Source of the DNA: Sphagnum magellanicum
Taxonomy: Eukaryota; Streptophyta; Sphagnopsida; Sphagnales; Sphagnaceae
NCBI GenBank assembly: GCA_021904315.1
Contig: CM038915.1
Coordinates: 3,162,001 to 3,226,000, forward strand
Length of the DNA: 64,000 nucleotides
Direction of reading: 5' to 3'
Part shown: piece by piece, positions 11,231 to 20,247 of the stretch
Position numbering within the stretch: the stretch's first letter is position 1
Layout: every line of letters begins with the position of its first letter
Notes under the pieces: generated by a model
What the model was told of the DNA's origin: nothing
What the model saw: the letters and a program-made list of their open reading frames with translations, nothing else
Databases searched by the model: none
Program-made: the position numbers and the translations under genes

Positions 11231-11457
11231 TCCTTTTTTATATTATTCTTTTCCTCTTCTTATTGGATTTTTTTTTTGGCCATATTTCCCAATTTTACCT
11301 CTTCTTTGCTTTGTTTTTAAATTTTTTTATCATTTATATTTTTTTCCCCTATTTTTTTCAATTTGTGCCAATGCATTTTCTTTTATTCTTCTATCCTTTC
11401 CTTGGTTTTGTAAGAGGCATTGAACGAATAATAATGAACAAATACATGCAAGCTTGG

Positions 11458-13930
11458 AATTAATACGATTTCTGATGGTTGATTTCCTCTTCAATTTTAC
11501 AACCAAGCTCTTCGACACCAACCCTCCAAAACTATGGCCAATTAACATAGTAGGATGATGCCATTTATACCTGCACAAAACATATTCATTTGCTATACTG
11601 AATTTCGAGGAAATACCCTAATCGACTTCTACATTTCATATTAGTTAAGTCTATATTTATGTGTGACTGAAATATATCATCAAATGCACACCTCTGACAT
11701 TGCTCAAAAGAATTGTTGCACATTCCTGCACTTTAACTGTCCTCGTGGCATTTTCAGATTTTAGAAAGTCAAGGCCCTTTCCACTTTCAAAACCAAGCTT
11801 TTTAACACCAATCTCTAAAAACATAGCATATTTTAGCAATAAGGATGATTCCATTCACCCTGCACCATACATTATTGTGATATGTTCAGTTTCAGGAAGT
11901 GTTGAAACACCATCTATAGTTGGCCGATATACTATCATTGATAAGTGTACAAATTTTCTATACGATTGAGAGATGACCCAATGATTGAGCAACAAATCTT
12001 AAATCTGAAAATTTTAATTGCTTGATATATTTGTGAGTGAAACCACTATATTTGCCCAAACATGACATTGTGACAATCAAAGAAAGGTGACTTGTACCTA
12101 GGATTGATGAGAGTCTGGTATACATTATTCGCAACATGTGATACATGACCAAGAGGGGAGCTTTCTAGTACATGTGCATTGTATGAAACTAAGAAAATGC
12201 GCATAACTTCCCCCAAATCAATTGGTAGCCATTCTTCAGGCCAACATACATCATCATGACCTCGTTGTGTCCCTCCAGGCATGACCTTCCAGGCATCACC
12301 ATTGTCATTTGCAGTTACTTGGAGCCCACAAAACAAGACCACATCCATTTCAACACTTCGCTTGTCTTCACGAGGTGGCCACAGCTAATGTACCGGCCAA
12401 TGACTTTGCCATCAAAATTCCACATTCAAAATATTGCACAGTAACCAAAGTCTAAATCATAGCACCAGAAAGTATTAGAGACTTGCTAAGAGGAGATGCC
12501 ATCAATTGGTTTACGAATGTAATAGAATGGGCTATTTGAACCAAAACTCTTGGAAATAAATTAGTATCACAATGGTCCAGTCAGCAAGGTAAAAAGAACT
12601 CACAGAACTAGCAACCATGATCATCAAGATGGCTTCTTGTTGTTGTACATAAATCCATGATATGGTAACACTCAGCGATACCATGAGTCTTAGCAGTCTC
12701 ATCCATTGGCAAACTGCCATTTTGCTCTATTTTTAAGAGCTGAGAGGAATCCAAAAATCCTTGTTCCTTGAATAAATGGCTCTCATGACATACAAGAAGA
12801 GCGTTGTTGCTCTCAAGATCTAATAGCTTTGCACTCCTCTTCAAATATTGATAGGTGAAAAATAGCATGGTGGGAGCTGCCATACAAACGACAGTGTTGC
12901 TGTCACGCATGCATTTTCCGTTCATTCACACAAGGGGAGAAAATCCCTGACAAACTTGTGTAGTTATAAACATCATACATTGTTGCACATTGTTGAGCTC
13001 TTCTCTGAATTCCCAATCAAGCAATAGAGAGTCAATTTGTAGACTCTGTCACCTAGCCTTAGACACACATACAGTACCACCCTGGAAGTTAGATTCTACA
13101 CATTATTTGGGAAAAACACGAAGGGTGGTGAGAAAACAATACATAATATTCTGTTCATCTGGTTTTTGCCCATTAAGTGATTGGATCTGTTGATATGATT
13201 AGTACACATTAATCGACTCTTAAACAAAGAACTACTCTCATATGATCAAAATAACACAAATCTTTAGACCCTAAGCAAGACCCATGTTCAGACAATGGTA
13301 CATAGAAAGAAATGGACGCCAACATCCAAAATCTTGCATCGTCAAGAACAATACCTGAAATTCCTGAATCTGGAAGCACCATAAGAAAGAATAGCCAGCG
13401 ACAAATGATGTGCTGAAAAATTGCCATAGAAGTTCAACAACACCTTTATCTCTTCGACAAGAAAATCTTATGCTTCGTACCTCATAAATTGGACGCATAG
13501 AGTTTGAATCTAGTTGATGCAAAGGCAATCTGCAAAATACAAACCTTCAAACGGTTCAAGTCCTTGAGCAACATCAGGTAGGACTCCGTTTTGGAATGTG
13601 ATTTCAGGAACTTTCAAAACTAAAACTTCAAGTGATACTGGAAAGCAGTTTGCTGAACTGATCCAGCAGATTCCAATTGTTCAACAAATAATCAATGCAT
13701 AACCAACAAGAAAACATGAGGTTAGGAGTCCATGTAGCACAATACCACCAATTGTGGTTTTGTAGATGCCCTAGAAAATAAAGTTGCTTGCAAGCCAGTC
13801 GCATGCCAAGGAGATGGTTATCGGCTGCGAAAATGTAGACTCCACAGTAGTTAGAGTCGAAAATCAATAGGAAACCCTCAAACCGCCAGGAGTTGGGAGC
13901 CATCGATGCTGGAGCACAGCGTTCATTTCT
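11458..13930 (-). pseudogene. SERAC1-like alpha/beta-hydrolase gene relic (hydrolase-NLR type?)
   Basis: Two exons read clearly on the minus strand. Exon 12098-12348 has HGLQ-like CGLQVTANDNGDAW, then GHDDVCWPEEWLP and MRIFLVSYNAHV, and ends at a donor CTAG/GTACAAG. After a 527-bp gap an acceptor GTGCAG opens 11458-11570 with the nucleophile-elbow motif LIGHSFGGLV and KSLVVKLKR. Phase and residues join as expected in SERAC1-like hydrolases, where the elbow serine is catalytic. In mosses, liverworts and lycophytes such a domain also heads a class of NLR immune receptors, from which this may derive. Possible earlier exons lie at 13548-13650 (VLVLKVPEITFQNG, GLEPFEG), about 13300-13550 and 13770-13900 (MAPNSWRFEGF), but their joins are uncertain. 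The lid, the C-terminal half and any NB-ARC are missing: the reading ends in T-rich repeat. The expected catalytic Asp/His region is absent, so it is taken as a pseudogene. Confidence 0.65.
11695..11865 (-). pseudogene. decayed duplicate of the GHSFGGL exon
   Basis: Inside the gap between the two clear hydrolase exons lies a second, diverged copy of the elbow exon. After a GTGCAG-like acceptor it follows the same base pattern (…TGGNATCATCCTTA…, …GGTGTTAAAAAGCTTGG…) but has lost the GHSFGG codons. Unlike the other copy it runs on into TVKVQECATILLSNVRG, the segment that follows the elbow in the family. The pair is an exon-level tandem duplication in which each copy kept a different part. Confidence 0.55.
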
Positions 13931-14092
13931 CATGGGAAACGGGAAAACCGTCGAAATTAACAATATACCTACTGTGTGACTTTTCTGTGGATGTCCCCCA
14001 TTCCAAGAAACGATACAACACGAACAAAGACATGACTGATCTTCAATATTCTCCGCACCGCATTGGACACCATAGTTTGGTGAAGCTCCTTC

Positions 14093-14707
14093 ATGCTTGA
14101 CCACTTGTTTTATTATTACCCCAGGGGGGAACATTGGTCGAAAACAGCAAGACACACGGTCTTTAGATTTCAACAAAACCTGAACCTATACAAATTGTAC
14201 ATGGAGCTTTACAATATGCGACGGCAATCTTCACACCTCCGAAACAATCTTCACAATGTGTGTAAAGTAATGCATCGCGAAAGAGGAATTGACAGAGAGT
14301 GGATGGAGCAAAGAAAAATGTCAGCTCAGAAAACTAAATCCAAACAATCTACAACCTGTAGTAGACTTGGAAGTATACCCACCAAAGGGGTACTAGCGGA
14401 TGCAAGCCCTAGAACCAAAACTAGTAAGGAATGGGAGGAGCTGCTACGGAATACAGCAGAGCAGGAGATGAAAACGGAGCTAGGAAGGGGTAAAATACCA
14501 AGGAAACAAGCACAGTATAGCTTTGAGCGACACATACAAGTCTATGCGGAGGAGGATGAAGTCGATAGTGACCCTTATCGTAGTGCGACTTCATCAAGCT
14601 CTAGTGACTCTGATGCCAGCCTTTCTTGCACACCACCTTCCATTCGTTGTTGTTGCAACCCTAAAAAACTTGCAAGAAGATGTCAACCACAACGAAAGGA
14701 GGCATAA
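14093..14707 (+). CDS. 204-aa charged protein of unknown function
   Basis: An open frame of 204 codons begins with ATG and ends at TAA 14705-14707, 44 bp from the stop of the minus-strand helicase, so the two converge tail to tail. Residues about 60-160 are rich in Lys, Arg, Glu and Gln (DREWMEQRKMSAQKTKSK; EWEELLRNTAEQEMKTEL) and may form helices. An acidic stretch EEDEVDSD follows, then a Ser/Asp run and a short Cys-rich basic end (CCCNPKKLARRC). I know no family. Its first 60 codons overlap sequence possibly belonging to the minus-strand hydrolase relic, so the true start may be later or an upstream exon may exist. It is long for random sequence here and not repeat-derived, but its expression is unproven. 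Confidence 0.4.
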   Translation: MLDHLFYYYPRGEHWSKTARHTVFRFQQNLNLYKLYMELYNMRRQSSHLRNNLHNVCKVMHRERGIDREWMEQRKMSAQKTKSKQSTTCSRLGSIPTKGVLADASPRTKTSKEWEELLRNTAEQEMKTELGRGKIPRKQAQYSFERHIQVYAEEDEVDSDPYRSATSSSSSDSDASLSCTPPSIRCCCNPKKLARRCQPQRKEA

Positions 14708-14751
14708 GTAATACAACACAGCTGACAGTCCTTGGACATATGGGTTTAATC

Positions 14752-16431
14752 CTAGAATTGTATTTTTCTGTGATTGTCTTGCTCCAACATTTGGATGCAC
14801 GCATCTACCAATTGTGTGAAGTTGGTGATAGATCGTCCCAAGGCCTTCAGTCCCATCCATCGAGCCAATTCTTCATCGCGAATGATGTCTTTCAATTCCG
14901 GCATGGCCTTGTGCATGTCCGACGGGTTGCGACGCCAAATGGCCCAAAGAAGAATGCGGTATCGTTGACCCAGGCAATCAACACCGTACCTTCCTTCGTG
15001 CAACTGGACATTGCCTAACGCTTGCTCGTTGTGCAAAAGGTGGCACTTGGGACAACTGTCAGGTGACCGGGGAATGGAATTGGGGCAATCCGACCTAGGA
15101 TGCGATCCCAAACATTTGAAGCATCGACAACCATCCAGCAACAACGGACAATTTTGACTGGGGTGACACAAGTTTCTAACATCGCCGTAAACACTGCACA
15201 TGAGACAATTGGGTTCATCAAGAGCAACAAATCGATGAAAATTCTTCAAGGATGTACAATCCTCGTTCATGAAGGAGGTGAGCACTGTCACTCGCACCCT
15301 AAGCATCGGCAATGGTGGGGGGGGTTCTAGTGACACCGCCCTCGATTGTCGTACACAATTGTCACACAGTTGTGCTGTTGGAATTAGGTTGCACCGTTGT
15401 GATTGACCATCCACAGCCAAATGAAAATTGTGTCGTCGATAATTCTCCGTGTCCGTGATCCAAGCGTTAGGTTGGACGAACGATGAATCGATGTGCAAAG
15501 CTTCAGCTTTAGATTTTGCACTAGAAATCACTCTGTTAATATTAGGTTTATCGTCGCGAGCAAGTCGGCCCGACTCTTGGTGCAGAGCAGTAAAATACCT
15601 AAAAGATCCATGGTGAATGACGAGCCTGACCGACGGGTAGTTGTACCCACACCCAATGACCCCGGTGGCCACCATAACCCGAGCTTCACCCGAGAGCCAT
15701 GATTGTAACTGTGCCTTCTTAGCGTCTTCATCCAGATGGGCATGAAGATGGGCGATCTTGACGCATGCCACGTTATTGGCGATCGATGCCACATGTTTGA
15801 CAAACTGTCGTGTCAAGTAATATACGATTGCCCAATCCGTCTCGGAAGACACATCGCAATCCCATTCGACAAGTTGTCGAATGATTTCATCGTCGACATC
15901 AACCACTTCATCGATGACATATCCAATCAACGGGCGCACCGTGGACATCCGGATGACAGTGAGTGACATGGACATCATGATCTTAAGGTCAGTCTCTTGA
16001 GAGGGGGACAAAGAGGTTGTCAATGCGACGAGTTGGCACCCCATGACCCACAACGGCAATAGGCGCTTCATGACCGGTCTGAAATCGGACAAAAGCAAAT
16101 GCGCTTCATCCACAATAACACAATGAAGCTTTTGCAAATGGTTTAATGTATGTGCGAGTTCCACAAACCTAGGAGTTGTTGCACGTTCCACTGATACGAA
16201 CAAGATGGACAAAGGATCATGAAACGTAATTATGTCTGTGCCATAGGTTGCGTATCGTAAGCCAGCTCGACTCGCATCAGCTTCGTGTCCATTGACAAGG
16301 ATGCTGAGAGGTACCACCACGATGATGGTGCGACCAGTGACCATGGGTGGAATCATGAACGCGGCTAATTTGCCATGTCCAGTGGGCATGACCACCAATA
16401 AATCAAGTCTATTTTCCAACACTAATGTCAC
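14752..16431 (-). CDS. RecQ-type DEAH-box helicase core with C-terminal zinc knuckles
   Basis: A 559-codon open frame, the longest in the window. Motif I is MPTGHGKLAAF (about residues 15-25): the GK is present but the usual Ser/Thr after Lys is Leu, so ATP binding may be impaired. Motif Ia is TIIVVVPLSIL (35-45), motif II VIVDEAHLLLS (105-115) and motif III LVALTTSLSP (134-143). Motif IV AIVYYL, motif V VMVATGVIGCGYNYPSVRLV and motif VI ALHQESGRLARDD follow. The C-terminus has CDNC, NCLMC, CRCFKCLGSHPRSDC and CPKCHLLH clusters, as in fungal relatives. The frame begins at a GTG codon without ATG, and the coding match extends upstream, so it is the 3' part of a larger gene. Expected role: 3'-5' DNA unwinding in the nucleus; here probably inactive. 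Confidence 0.9.
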   Translation of the reverse strand: MTLVLENRLDLLVVMPTGHGKLAAFMIPPMVTGRTIIVVVPLSILVNGHEADASRAGLRYATYGTDIITFHDPLSILFVSVERATTPRFVELAHTLNHLQKLHCVIVDEAHLLLSDFRPVMKRLLPLWVMGCQLVALTTSLSPSQETDLKIMMSMSLTVIRMSTVRPLIGYVIDEVVDVDDEIIRQLVEWDCDVSSETDWAIVYYLTRQFVKHVASIANNVACVKIAHLHAHLDEDAKKAQLQSWLSGEARVMVATGVIGCGYNYPSVRLVIHHGSFRYFTALHQESGRLARDDKPNINRVISSAKSKAEALHIDSSFVQPNAWITDTENYRRHNFHLAVDGQSQRCNLIPTAQLCDNCVRQSRAVSLEPPPPLPMLRVRVTVLTSFMNEDCTSLKNFHRFVALDEPNCLMCSVYGDVRNLCHPSQNCPLLLDGCRCFKCLGSHPRSDCPNSIPRSPDSCPKCHLLHNEQALGNVQLHEGRYGVDCLGQRYRILLWAIWRRNPSDMHKAMPELKDIIRDEELARWMGLKALGRSITNFTQLVDACIQMLEQDNHRKIQF

Positions 16432-16509
16432 AGCCAGGCCTTGTTCCTTGCATGTCCACTGTTCATGGCCAAATCAACAAAGAGCTCGTAAAGCACGCAC
16501 TTCGTGTGT

Positions 16510-17334
16510 TTAATTTCGAGGTGGAGGCAGGATGGCCGGTTGAGCGGGAGTCTGTGCGACCAAATACATGAACGATGCGAAGAGAGATGCGCAATCAGTT
16601 TGCAACGGACAATGGGTGTTGGGTCGGTCAATAATCGTCGGAATCTCAACGGTCGAAGTACCTGAGGGAGGTGGATCGAAGGGGCTCCCATCGAGTTGTA
16701 ACAAGCGATGCCATGCTTCGACGACCAATTTGTATGTGTACATTTGTTGGTTATCCATGAACCTGTGATCGTTCGAATAGTTGGCATAATGTCTTGCGAC
16801 CGTGGTGGAAGACTGCCCTAATGTCTCATCGATGGGAAATTTCGTGCAATAATATTGTTTAATGGTGCCGCCGAAGTAAGCGACGAGATGACGATAATTC
16901 GCAATCCCAAGATCAAGATTTGCATGCTCGAGGAACCCAGTGGCCACCAAATGCGAAACATGTCCGCCTTCCATGGCCACATCTCGTTGAATGGCCCAAA
17001 CGTTCATGTATTGTTGGGTAACGTCGATATTTCCACGCAAACCGGCGATGAACGACTACACCGGCCTCACAAGCAACATATATTCAGTGAACAACAAATT
17101 TAGTTTTGGAGGTAGGAAACGGGGTATCAATTTGATAGGTGGCCCTGCATTGGCGCCCTTGTGGTATTTCTGGAAAGTCATAATGGTGCCAAAGGACCAA
17201 TAAAATGTCCTATTAGAGTGTTTCATGTTGCGAATGAGATAACTTTTATATTCCTCCCCTCGAGGAGGACCGCTAGCAGTGAGATGCATGAGTAAAAATA
17301 ACAACGCATCATACGATCGACTGCTCGTGCTCAC
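16510..17334 (-). pseudogene. pre-helicase domain of the OrsD-RecQ gene
   Basis: Two open blocks (17056-17334 and 16510-17040) lie in the same frame with one stop codon between them. The first carries SGPPRGEEYKSYLIRN, NRTFYWSFG and YHKG, then IKLIPRFLPPKL, strongly resembling the GQPARGTE / RNiy / RYLP segment of fungal telomere-linked helicases. The second has LGIANYRHLVAYFGG, DETLGQSSTTVARHYA and EAWHRLLQL. In relatives the middle motif reads GHS..TA..YA, resembling the H-x-x-R…Y end of tyrosine recombinases; here the His is replaced by Ser. That resemblance is my inference and would matter if the family was once mobile. Confidence 0.7.
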
Positions 17335-17339
17335 ACTGC

Positions 17340-18630
17340 TAAGGCATTTTCATTCCATATGATGGATCAATCATTGTTTGTGCCTTTGATAAAAAATCTT
17401 CGAGTAAGCCGATCGGTAAAAAGGTGGATGGTCAGATCCTGTCCATGATGATGAAATTCATTACAGGCATCCGAGAAGAAAGAATATCCAACTTTGTCTT
17501 CATTCACCTTGTTGACGATGTTGCCTTCTGTTATCACTCAACCGATCCAGGTCGTCTAGAGTCCCAGTAGTAATTGGTTGCTCATGACTTTATTTGCCTC
17601 GTCGAACAGCTTGCCAACCATGTTCTATAATGTGTTGATTATCACAGTTTGACCATCGATCGTGCATGCCAAAGGACCGATTCGAATTAGTCTAGGGACG
17701 TCCAGGTCGTTGCCCAACACCGTGCAAGCAAGGCGCATGGTCTCCCGCAATTTGTTGAACGGTGTGTCCTTGGCATTATCATGAATGCAGGTGAGCCACT
17801 CATTAGCCTTGCACCAAGGGATGGTGGGGTGATCAGGTTGTCACATTGGACGCACAAGCTACATGAGGATCGTACATCTCCACCAATACTCAAGAATGGC
17901 TATGGGACCTGTCACATGTCGAACATGTTCGAAGGCAACGTTGGTTGATGAAGGGTTCGACTTTAAGCTGTTCACAATCAGGAACCTCATTATTGGACAA
18001 TCGATTTGTAGCCCATGCAGAACGACCGGACACATCGGTGGTCGACAAATGTGCAGCAACACCGTGTGGATGTGAATGAGATTTTCATTGTCCATGTCTG
18101 CATCTTACCGACCTCAGATATAAGAAATGAGACGGTTGAGCGCATCTGCGAGATCCGAATGTAATTGGCCAAGAACATTGTCGAATGGCTTATCATCTGT
18201 CAGACTGTTATCTCTGGATTGGACCATCGTAATGAGAAGCTTGGTCATTAGCATACAATATTTGCTCACTGTGGATGGCACCCAAAGCTAGTTGAGCCCC
18301 ACCGTGGCCACGGGGGAATCTTCGATAGAAACTACCAGCCGCCTGATATGCCAAATATGGTCGGACCATCGAGGGTAGGCAATCCAAATTGAATTCCCTA
18401 TTCATCGGGGTCGGGAGCACGCTTGCTTGCTTGATATGGTTCAATGGCGTACCCGCTGGAATGATGTGATTGACGGCTAGCTCGTGCCAACAAGACACCC
18501 TGAGCCATGGACTCAACTCACGAATGGATGGATTTGGTGCCACGTTCAATATCGAACATTCGTGGGCCTTTAACGAAGCACGCACTTGCTCCTTAAGTTG
18601 GAGTCCCATCGGGTCACCCACAAGCTCCAT
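17340..18630 (-). pseudogene. middle region of the OrsD-RecQ gene
   Basis: 18208-18630 is open and contains ELSPWLRVSCWHELA, the NPWL..tGW..hl-type motif of the family. From about 18215 to 17340 the match continues in a different frame: DDKPFDNVLGQL, CPIMRFLIVNSLKS, KDTPFNKLRETMRLA, then VGYSFFSDACNEF with FTDRLTRRFF, equal in order to the gYSFl.D.RN segment expected before the PARGTE motif. Several stop codons interrupt it. Collinearity over 1.3 kb shows a decayed but not rearranged gene. Confidence 0.6.
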
Positions 18631-18634
18631 ATTT

Positions 18635-19029
18635 TAGTGGTTGACACCAAAATAGGCGGTGTGCCCGACCTTTCTAAAAAGGCGCTACACTTGGCACGGT
18701 TAACAACTGGCATTCGCTAGTAAGAAAAAATGGTTGGCCAGGCGATGATTGGCAATGGTCCTCTTGGAAGCGGAATAGTACGCACATCCATCCGCCTTGC
18801 ATCGATATCCATTGATGACCGTGATACCTGGGACCATAGGTAAAAGCTCCTGCGGTGGAGATGTGGTATACCTTTCAAGGCAAGGGTCTTGCAATTGGGT
18901 GAATTCAATCTCATCAAACAACGGTGCAAAATCTGTGAAAGGTGGGATCGTAGTCACACAATGCTGGCCACCGTTGCGATGTCGTTTAAGAGTTCTGTGA
19001 TTGTCGTGCCCCAATAGGTGGTTATGCAC
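18635..19029 (-). pseudogene. OrsD-type C2H2 module
   Basis: Contains LPMVPGITVINGYRCKADGC followed by SASKRTIANHRLANH: a C-x4-C-x12-H-x4-H finger preceded by the 'lpgl.v.dGy.C' phrase typical of the second half of the OrsD domain (PF12013). Beyond an in-frame stop the same frame continues to RLFRKVGHTAYFGVNH, as in relatives where a VQtlF…yF segment follows. One of the stops (TAG) stands where relatives have Gln (CAG), consistent with a C-to-T change. Confidence 0.65.
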
Positions 19030-19139
19030 TTAGCAAGGCTTCGGCTCCAAATATACATCACAAACCTTGTACAATAGTAGACGAATGCCATCCACGGTGT
19101 TGAGAACAACAAGGCCAACATCACGGAGCAGCTCCGGTG

Positions 19140-19440
19140 TTTGTTTGACAGGTGGTTAAATTAACATGCCCATCGACATCGCCTTTTGCACATTGTCGTC
19201 ATGGAGCTCATTGAGGGTTGAATTGCTTTGCTCCACATGTTACACTTTGAAATGGCATTGGAGCTTATCGTTGCGTTCAAATGCCCTTGTGCAGCAATCA
19301 ACGGGGCAAGGAAATTTGCCTTCAATGGATCGGTGGACAGTAATTCAACTAGTGACAGTGCGAACCTTACAAGTGGATCGATGCACCAATCGGCAATGTC
19401 CATCACGTTGATGAGAAGCGAGAAAAAAAATGTTGCACTC
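19140..19440 (-). pseudogene. N-terminal C2H2-like fingers of the OrsD-RecQ gene
   Basis: Minus-strand frames give NFECPECNIFF followed by His-rich HQRDGHCRLVHR, and, in another frame 100 bp on, KFPCPVDCCTRAFERNDKL with QCHFKV. Both look like C2H2 fingers, one with the spacing Cys-x4-Cys-x12-Cys/His. A last in-frame piece is STLNELHDDNVQKAMSMG. The start of the gene was not found: to the right (above 19440) the sequence turns AT-rich and repetitive. Confidence 0.45.
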
Positions 19441-19540
19441 GGGGCATTCAAAGTTAGCCATGAATACCATATAACAATATGTAAGTGTTTGTGAACACAA
19501 CAGAGCTGCAACTGATAATAAAAGGTCAATATATCAATAA

Positions 19541-20247
19541 CTCGGGCTTTGTCGAACCGACCTTAACCCTGCAGACAAACGAAATTGAATTTTTGGTGTG
19601 AGTGATTTTCCCCAACATAACATCTACGCAAAATGACAATGTTCAAATTCATGCATACAACAAATATGTTCGGTAAATGCGATTACTTGGTCACATTGCT
19701 AAAATAGGTTTGCACATATATGGAGTTGAATCTGCGATGTGATCTAACCATTGTGCTCCTTCCGCCTCGTAGCCCTTGCGAAACATGGCAATGCTGGAGT
19801 TGAAAGATGAAAACAACACAAATTCCATCCATGCGACAAACTCCCAGTGCACACACTTCAAATGTTTGGAGTTATGTAAACCAATATATCATGAACTGAT
19901 GTTTGCACATTATGTTAATTTGGTATTGCGTAGACAAACATTCATTTCGCCAACACTAATAATGTTTTCGAACCATCAAAAAATACTGCAAAGATATCAG
20001 GGGCAGTCATACAAATTTTGTTGTGATCTCATAATTGTATCTATGAGAACAAGTTGAAATTTGCAACATGCTACATGATTCACAAAAGAATTTTCTATTC
20101 CTAATGATTTTTCACTACACTTCAAAGCCACGATGACAACGACAACAAATGAAATTTTGAAAGGGAAAGAAATGTAGATGCTGGTATAGGTTGAGGTTTT
20201 CATACCTGCACTCATTCATTGTGCTCAAACAAGCTGGCATGTGTGTG
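19541..20247. other. AT-rich left flank of the direct duplication
   Basis: No gene. Around 19690-19770 there is a faint copy of the word string GGAGTTGAA…GATGT…GTGCT that heads the duplicated units at 20248 and 22566, so the repeat array may have begun here. Confidence 0.4.

Larger units (their letters stand above)
14752..19440 (-). pseudogene. OrsD-RecQ helicase of the fungal telomere-linked helicase type, interrupted
   Basis: Read from 19440 down to 14752, blocks in successive frames match, in order, the architecture I know from fungal telomere-linked RecQ helicases and their relatives: two C2H2-like fingers, an OrsD-type (PF12013) finger, a region with an NPWL-like motif (SPWLRVSCWHEL), a CP-x-FL segment, the diagnostic GPPRGEEYKS and NRTFY with IPRFLP, a segment with YRHLVAYFGG and EAWHRLLQL, a RecQ core, and Cys-rich knuckles. 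The span corresponds to about 1560 codons, close to the 1600-1900 I expect. Most N-terminal blocks share one frame with in-frame stops, the middle lies in a second frame, and the helicase core is open for 559 codons in a third. No good splice sites were seen at the changes, so I read these as frameshifts and stops of a decayed gene rather than introns. The segment is visibly more GC-rich than its neighbourhood. Such proteins are best known from fungi; presence in a plant suggests horizontal transfer, or contamination that the chimeric contig would have to explain. Confidence 0.8.

Noticed and set aside
14680-15966. Plus-strand frames of 64-112 codons across the helicase
   Set aside because: Shadows of the strongly supported minus-strand helicase reading.
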